Source: a bacterium
GTDB taxonomy: Bacteria > Bacillota_I > Bacilli_A > Mycoplasmatales > Mycoplasmoidaceae
Assembly (NCBI GenBank): GCA_017448105.1
Contig: JAFSMC010000001.1
Span: 186,001 to 250,000 of the forward strand
Reading direction: 5' to 3'
DNA length: 64,000 nt
Position numbers and translations under genes: made by a program. The notes beneath the pieces are model-generated. The model had not been told where the DNA came from, ran no database searches, and saw nothing but the letters and a program-made list of their open reading frames with translations. Shown one piece after another: positions 58,582-64,000 of this stretch; position 1 is the first letter of the stretch, and each line of letters begins with the position of its first letter.

Positions 58582-59955
58582 ATGGCTATTGACAACATAA
58601 AACAACTTGAACAGTGACTCAAAGAAACTCTGGAGCAAATTAGAGCAAAAAATCCCATTAAAGACTTCTTTGATCGTTATGTTGCTGCTTTAACAATTGA
58701 AGATGTACAAAACAATGTCATTATTTTGTTAACTGCTAACAATTTTACTAAGCAAATCATTAACAATGACTTTTTAAAAGAAATTAAACAATTATTCAAT
58801 GAAAAGAGCAAAACTATAGAATATGATTTCAAAGTTATTGTACCGCAAGACAATAATATTCAAAAGTTAAGCAAAAATAGTAATACTTGAAATCAAAAAG
58901 ATCAAGCAACAGCCTTTGGTTTAAATCCAAATTACACTTTTGATAACTTAACACAAGGTTATTTTAATAAAAGTGTTTGTTTGGCAGGCAAAAACATCTG
59001 TAATGAAAATTTTATCAACCCACTTTTTATCTGCGGAAGTGTTGGTTTAGGAAAAACCCATATCTTACATGCAATTGGTAATGAATTTGTTAAATCCTTC
59101 CCGCAAAAACTAGTTAAATATGTTTCTTCTGATGACCTATCCAGAGAAATATATACAGCTTTAAACAGTTCAAACAAGTTACTTATTGAAAACTTAAAAA
59201 ATGAATATGAAAAAATTGATCTTTGGTTAATAGATGATGTACAAATACTAGCTGATCGTAATAAAATCAATGACATTCTTTTCAATATATTCAACAATAA
59301 CATTACTAAAAACAAATATATTGTTTGAACTAGTGATGAAAACCCCGATTTTTTTAGTGGTTTCAAAGACAGAATGAAATCTCGTTTCCACTCTGGTATT
59401 TACTTAACAATACATAAACCAGATATTGATTCTTTGAAAAAAATTGCTCAAAATAAAATAAAGAGCATTAATCCTAACTATGTCTTTAGTAATGATGCAT
59501 TAAATTGATTAATAAGAAGAAACCAAAATGATATTCGCCGCTTAATTGGCAGTATCAACCAAGTTATGTTCTTTGCTGCAACCAATTTAACATCAGGAGC
59601 TATTATCACTATTGACACATTAAAACCTATCCTTGTTACTACTAACACTGAAAGAATTAAAAAGTATGGTTACGATGTCGACCCAGATATTATCATTAAA
59701 AAAGTGGCTTTCAGTTATGGAGTAAATGATGAATTAATCAAATCAAAAGCTAAAACTAAGAATGTTATTGCTCCAAGAAATGTATGTATGTACATTTTAC
59801 GTAAAAAATTCAATATGACCTATACTCAAATTGGTCACTATTTCTCTGGAAGAGACCACTCAACAGTTATGAGTGCTATCGAAAAAATCGAAAAAATTTT
59901 AAAAACTGATACTGATTTAAAAAACACAATTGAAAACATTTATAAAAATATATAA
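58582..59955 (+). CDS. dnaA: Chromosomal replication initiator DnaA
   Basis: The 457-residue AAA+ protein opens the replication origin. Domain III begins with NPNYTFDNL and has Walker A GSVGLGKTH and Walker B LWLIDDVQ; domain IV carries the DnaA signature FSGRDHSTVMSAIEKI that reads DnaA boxes. The linker domain is short. TGA encodes Trp at QLEQWLKE and elsewhere. It marks the point where gene direction changes from minus to plus. Confidence 0.98.
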
Positions 59956-60059
59956 ATGTGGAAAAAATGTGGAAAAAAATCATTTTTTTATAAGAAAAAT
60001 AAAAAACACACAAAACTACATTCTTAATAATAAAATTAATAATATAAAAAGAAATAAAT
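59956..60059. other. Candidate oriC: DnaA boxes and A/T-rich stretch
   Basis: Two direct TGTGGAAAA nonamers (59957-59965 and 59968-59976; complement TTTTCCACA, one mismatch to TTATCCACA) lie 11 bases apart, on the same helix face. An 80-base run of nearly pure A/T follows up to dnaN. Position between dnaA and dnaN and the strand switch at dnaA support an origin here or in the rpmH/dnaA gap. Confidence 0.55.
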
Positions 60060-61199
60060 ATGAAACTAATAATTAAAAGAAATCTAATTTTAGAAGCATT
60101 AAAAAATGTAAACAACATTGTTAATGTTAATAATTTAAATCCTATTTTAAGTTCAGTACTACTAAAAACTGAAGATGATAAACTAGTTATTACCGCTACT
60201 AATGGTACTAATTCTTATTTACAAACGATTAGTGATGTAAAAATTAAAAAAGAAGGTGAAATTTTAGTTCGTGCAAAGTTTTTATACAATATTATTAGCA
60301 AAATTGAATATCAAGAAGTTGAAATTAATCAACTTGATGAAAAACTTTTAGAAGTAAAAACAACTAACTTCTCATGTGAAATTAATTTAACCAAACAAAG
60401 ATCATTCCCAATCATTGATTTCAATTATCAAAATTTAACAAAAATTATTTTAACACAAGATGTTATGACAAATGTTGCATCTAAAATTACACCTTTTTGT
60501 TCTATTGGTGATACTTATTTAACTTTAGAAGGCATTCTTTTTAAAAATATTGATTCTAAAAATATGGAATGTATTTCTACTAATAAAGTTACTGCTAGCT
60601 ACTATTGTTTTAATTATCAATTACAAAATCCAACTAGTGTCAATGAAGGTGATATTAAATTTGTTATTGCTCCTGAAGCAATTAAAATTGTTCTTGAAAT
60701 CTTATCATCAAGAAAAATTAAAGAATTTGATTTATATACAGATGATAAGAAATGTATTTTTAAGATTCAAGATACATTACTTTCATTTGTTTTATATGAA
60801 AACAGTACTTATCCCTTTCCAGATATTGTTGATAAATTACTTACAAGGCAAAAATATTCTTTTACTGTAAAGACACATGACTTACTTCTCGCTTTACAAC
60901 GTGGTTGTTTGTTTGTTAATAATGAAGCTCAACCAACTGTTAAATTTCATATTGGTGATAAAACACTTGATATTAAATTTACTTCTTGCGATGTAGGTAG
61001 TTCATTTGAACAAATAACTTTTGAAGATAAAAATATTGGTTTTCTTGATTTTTCATTAAATCCAAAAATGTTAGTACAAATTGTTGCTTCAATTAATATG
61101 CCAGAAATAACTTTTAATTGTGATAATGAAACATCGCCAATTGTTATCTCAACAAAAAACAAATATTTTGTTAATTTAATTATGCCTTGTAAATTTTAG
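60060..61199 (+). CDS. dnaN: DNA polymerase III sliding clamp
   Basis: The 379-residue protein forms the dimeric ring that tethers DNA polymerase. It begins MKLIIKRNLILEALKNVNNIV and has the three-domain clamp pattern with LNPILSSVLLKTEDDKLVITATNG and a C-terminal NKYFVNLIMPCKF. Length is normal and there are no internal TGA. It follows the candidate origin downstream of dnaA. Its stop overlaps the convergent sigma-like gene by three bases. Confidence 0.97.
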   Translation: MKLIIKRNLILEALKNVNNIVNVNNLNPILSSVLLKTEDDKLVITATNGTNSYLQTISDVKIKKEGEILVRAKFLYNIISKIEYQEVEINQLDEKLLEVKTTNFSCEINLTKQRSFPIIDFNYQNLTKIILTQDVMTNVASKITPFCSIGDTYLTLEGILFKNIDSKNMECISTNKVTASYYCFNYQLQNPTSVNEGDIKFVIAPEAIKIVLEILSSRKIKEFDLYTDDKKCIFKIQDTLLSFVLYENSTYPFPDIVDKLLTRQKYSFTVKTHDLLLALQRGCLFVNNEAQPTVKFHIGDKTLDIKFTSCDVGSSFEQITFEDKNIGFLDFSLNPKMLVQIVASINMPEITFNCDNETSPIVISTKNKYFVNLIMPCKF

Positions 61200-61807
61200 A
61201 AGAATTTTTCTCCTTCTTCTTGTAATTTTGTGATGACATAAAATACTTTTCTTAAAGAAGTATTCATTTTTTGAGCAATTTGCCTATAAGTGTATCCATA
61301 ACTTTTTAAACAAATAATTTGCTTAATAAAGTCTTGCTGTTTTTTAGATTTATTTTTAAGAAATTTTTTTATAAAAATTTCTAAATCTATTTTGGCATGA
61401 CGTTGTAAACGTTCATCAAAACCCAATTCTGGGATGTTAAAGTTTTGTTCTTTATCAATAGATACAGCTTCATTAAGAATCTTGTTTGGTAATGTGTTTA
61501 AATGTCTTTCTCATCTAATTAATTGCCTTTTAGCTATGTGATAGATAACAGTCGATAATTGACACTGTAGTTGATCAATTTTCACAACAGATAAAGCAAT
61601 TTTGGTTGAGGACCAAACAATTGAAACTAAGTCATTCTTCTCAATAATAATGTGTTTAAAAGCTTTGCTTACTCGGTTGAATAAGTAGTAAGTTAATGTT
61701 TCTTTATATTTATCATAGAAATGATAAATAGTTTTTTCGTTAGGATTTATTTGATAACTCTTAATCATATTAATTTCAGTAATTGTTAACTCATTTTTAC
61801 TGCTCAT
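61196..61807 (-). CDS. Putative sigma-70-family factor
   Basis: The 203-residue protein resembles small alternative sigma factors. The N-terminal part (about 20-105) looks like region 2: a helix YHFYDKYKETLTYYLFNRV, an acidic-hydrophobic segment EKNDLVSIVWSS and a final IAKRQLIRWERHL. The C-terminal part has a region-4-like helix-turn-helix: CLKSYGYTYRQIAQKMNTSLRKVFYVITKL. Conservation is low and the call is by pattern. Small sigma-like proteins control recombination genes in some mycoplasmas. It stands alone, convergent with dnaN and divergent from the 61914 gene. Confidence 0.6.
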
Positions 61808-61882
61808 AGCACAGTTTTTATAGTTAAAAAATTACATGTGTAAAACTAAAGTGATTTTTATTTATATTATTTAGCAAAGATA

Positions 61883-61888
61883 TATAAT
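61883..61888 (+). promoter_or_regulatory. -10 element for 61914-secA
   Basis: A perfect TATAAT lies 25 bases before ATG 61914, followed by an AGAGAAAGAA ribosome site. Confidence 0.5.
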
Positions 61889-61913
61889 TAAAACAATCAT
61901 AGAGAAAGAAAAT

Positions 61914-62231
61914 ATGCCATATTATTTAGTGATTGGTTGTACTATTCTTGTATGTATAGCAATCTTGCTATCCATATATATGATTTTTGCTTTCCGTAAG
62001 TTTCATATTGTTTGTAAGAAAATTGACTACTTAGTTGAAGATTTAACTTATAAAGTTGAATCACTTTCTCCAACTGTTGATTCAATTGTAAAAATTTCTA
62101 ATTTAATTGACATTTTGAATTCTGTTTTGCATGATAAATCACGAACAATTATGAAATATGTTTCAGGTAATCAAGAAACCATTAATAAAGCAGCTGAAGA
62201 AATTAAGAGTATTGTTAGTAAAAAGAAATAG
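61914..62231 (+). CDS. Membrane-anchored coiled-coil protein (DUF948-like)
   Basis: The 105-residue protein has one N-terminal membrane segment (about 5-26), a basic stop-transfer patch FRKFHIVCKK and a helical region of heptad character (VEDLTYKVESLSPTVDSIVKISNLIDIL), like DUF948/YtxG-type proteins. No catalytic motif is visible. secA starts two bases after its stop, so they are co-transcribed. Confidence 0.65.
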   Translation: MPYYLVIGCTILVCIAILLSIYMIFAFRKFHIVCKKIDYLVEDLTYKVESLSPTVDSIVKISNLIDILNSVLHDKSRTIMKYVSGNQETINKAAEEIKSIVSKKK

Positions 62232-62233
62232 TT

Positions 62234-64000
62234 ATGTTGTCACGCCGAAATATTTTCCGTTTTTTTGCCCCAAGTCATAGTTTATTGCGTAAGGCAACAA
62301 AACTTGCTAAACAAGTTGATTGTCTTGCTAACTATTACCGTAAGTTATCAAACAATGATTTGTCAAATAAAACTGATTATTTTCTTGAACAATTAAAAAA
62401 AGGTAAATCATTGGATGATATTTTACCTGATGCTTTAGCAACAGCAAGAGAAGCAATTTATCGTGTTCATGGTCTATATGCTTATTTAGTACAAATTATT
62501 GGTGCCATTATTATTCACAATGGTGACTTTGCTGAAATGTATACTGGTGAAGGTAAAACTATCACTATTGTTATTGCTGCATATTTGAATGCACTATTAA
62601 AAAAAGGCGTGCATGTTGTTACAGTTAATGAATATTTAGTTAAACGTGATGCTCAATTTTGTGCTGCCGCATTGAATCCATTAAAAATAACTGTTGGTTA
62701 CAACCTAACAAATATGAAATCAAACGATAAGCGTAAAATGTTTGATTGTGACATTACTTATACAACCAACTCTGAATTAGGTTTTGATTATTTAAGAGAC
62801 AATATGGTGCCAAATTATGAAGATAAAGTTATTCGCGGTTTACAATATGCTATTATTGACGAAGCTGACTCAGTTTTAATTGATGAAGCAAGGACACCAT
62901 TAATTATTGCTGGTCAACCTAAGAAAGATGTTAGTTTGTATATTGAAGTTGATGAATTTGTTAAGTCATTGAATAAAGAAGATTATTCCATTGATCCTGA
63001 AACACGTAGTATTTTTTTAACTCAGTCTGGAACTATTAAAGCGCAAAATCAGTATCATCTTAAAAACTTATTTGATGTCGAAAATTCTGATTTAGTTCAC
63101 AAAATTAGAAATGCTTTAATGGCTAATTATGTTTTTGAATATGGTGTTGAGTATATTGTTCAAGATCAGCAAGTATTACTAGTTGATCATTTCACGGGTA
63201 GAATTTTACATGGCCGTACTTATAACGCTGGTTTGCACCAAGCTATTCAAGCTAAAGAAAAAGTTAAAATTGATCCTGAAAATGTCACAGTTGCTACTAT
63301 TACATATCAGTCTTTCTTTAGACTTTATAAAAAAATTGCTGGTGTATCTGGTACTGCATATACGGAAGCAAAAGAATTTTTGGATATTTACAACATGGTT
63401 GTTGTACCAGTGCCAACAAATAAAAAAGTTATTCGTCGCGACTACAATGACTATGTATTTGAAACAACCAAAGCTAAATGATTGCACGTTGTTGCTTTTA
63501 TTAAAAAAATACATGAAAAAGGTCAGCCAGTTTTAGTTGGTACTGCTTCCGTTGAAGATTCAGAAGAATTATCAACATTAATGAGAAACCAAGGGCTTAA
63601 ATTTGAATTATTGAATGCTAAAAATCACGAAAGAGAAGCTGAAGTAGTTGCTTTAGCTGGTCAAAAAGGAGCAATTACTATTTCAACAAATATGGCTGGT
63701 CGTGGTACTGATATTAAGTTAGGACCTGGAGTAAAAGAACTTGGCGGTTTATTTGTTATTGGGACAAATCGCCACGAATCTAGACGTATTGACAACCAAT
63801 TGCGTGGACGTTCTGGTCGTCAAGGTGACCCTGGTGAAACTAGATTTATGGTTTCTTTACAAGACCCATTATTTAAACGTTTTGCTGGTGACAAAATGTC
63901 AAAAGCAACCAAGAAAACTCAAGATGATGATTATTTTGATTCATGATTCTTTTCAAGAATCATTGCTTCAATGCAAAAAAAAATTGAAAACTTGAACTAT
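62234..64000 (+). CDS. secA: Preprotein translocase ATPase SecA, 5' part
   Basis: The frame is open to the window end (589 residues seen). SecA drives secretion through SecYEG. It shows the Walker A region [32 protein letters not shown], Walker [22 protein letters not shown], the NBD2 motifs [29 protein letters not shown] and [19 protein letters not shown]. The region between the nucleotide-binding domains carries the substrate clamp domain. TGA Trp at 63479 and 63944. The scaffold and tail, including any zinc motif, lie outside the window. Confidence 0.97.

Overview
This window is a chromosomal segment of a wall-less, A+T-rich bacterium of the Mollicutes (Mycoplasma/Ureaplasma type). The decisive sign is that most conserved genes (gyrA, dnaA, pgk, yidC, secA, aspS, gltX and others) read through in-frame TGA codons where their families have tryptophan, so genetic code 4 applies. 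With TGA read as Trp the window is almost fully coding: 58 protein genes, no gene-free stretch over 300 bases, and no rRNA, tRNA, CRISPR array or insertion sequence that I could recognise. The lineage below Mollicutes is inference; a Malacoplasma-like organism in an anaerobic niche would fit the gene set.

Layout: 1-503, the end of an unknown gene. 613-7813 (minus), adhE and gyrB-gyrA. 8055-11457 (plus), galU-galE-glycosyltransferase, probably for membrane glycolipids. 11454-16330, rnhB, the gap-pgk pair, rpe, a membrane protein and tatD. 17229-23184 (plus), a lipoprotein, two paralogous large permeases and an ABC ATPase. 23185-27823, a DUF192-like protein, uvrC, an rRNA methylase and an ECF S component. 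27892-28768, rplJ-rplL behind an L10 leader. 28920-37407 (minus), a long run hisS-aspS-rsmI-ybeY-dgkA-feoA-feoB-cls-like. 37472-42179, secDF, apt, a deoxynucleoside kinase and ispD. 42321-48101 (plus), rplK-rplA, then pth-nrdD-nrdG-DUF2130 and a tiny glycyl-radical gene. 48194-52515 (minus), rpoE-fba-ychF-tdk-flavodiiron protein. 52621-58502 (minus), rpmH-rnpA-yidC-rsmA-ispE-gltX-HD hydrolase. 58582-64000, dnaA, dnaN, a sigma-like gene, a membrane-anchored protein and secA. Coding strand flips at dnaA, where two DnaA-box-like sites lie, so the replication origin is probably at about 58.5-60.1 kb.

The most striking content is a split anaerobic (class III) ribonucleotide reductase. NrdD (44212-46167) stops just after the first CxxC knuckle of its C-terminal zinc ribbon and has no glycyl-radical loop. 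The missing piece, with the second CPRC knuckle and the RITGY glycyl-radical motif, is encoded as a free 62-residue protein at 47913-48101, beyond nrdG and a DUF2130 gene. The radical-bearing subunit and half of the zinc site would therefore be supplied in trans, similar in principle to the autonomous glycyl-radical protein YfiD/GrcA of pyruvate formate-lyase.

Other genes point to the same oxygen-poor life: a bifunctional AdhE for ethanol fermentation, FeoAB for ferrous iron, and a flavodiiron protein with its metal ligands that could remove O2 or NO. Further oddities are a full-length cardiolipin-synthase-like protein without either HKD motif, a UvrC lacking its C-terminal HhH domain, a SecDF lacking recognisable proton-relay residues, a class II aldolase with a Cys-rich N-terminal extension, and start codons placed six bases after a perfect TATAAT.
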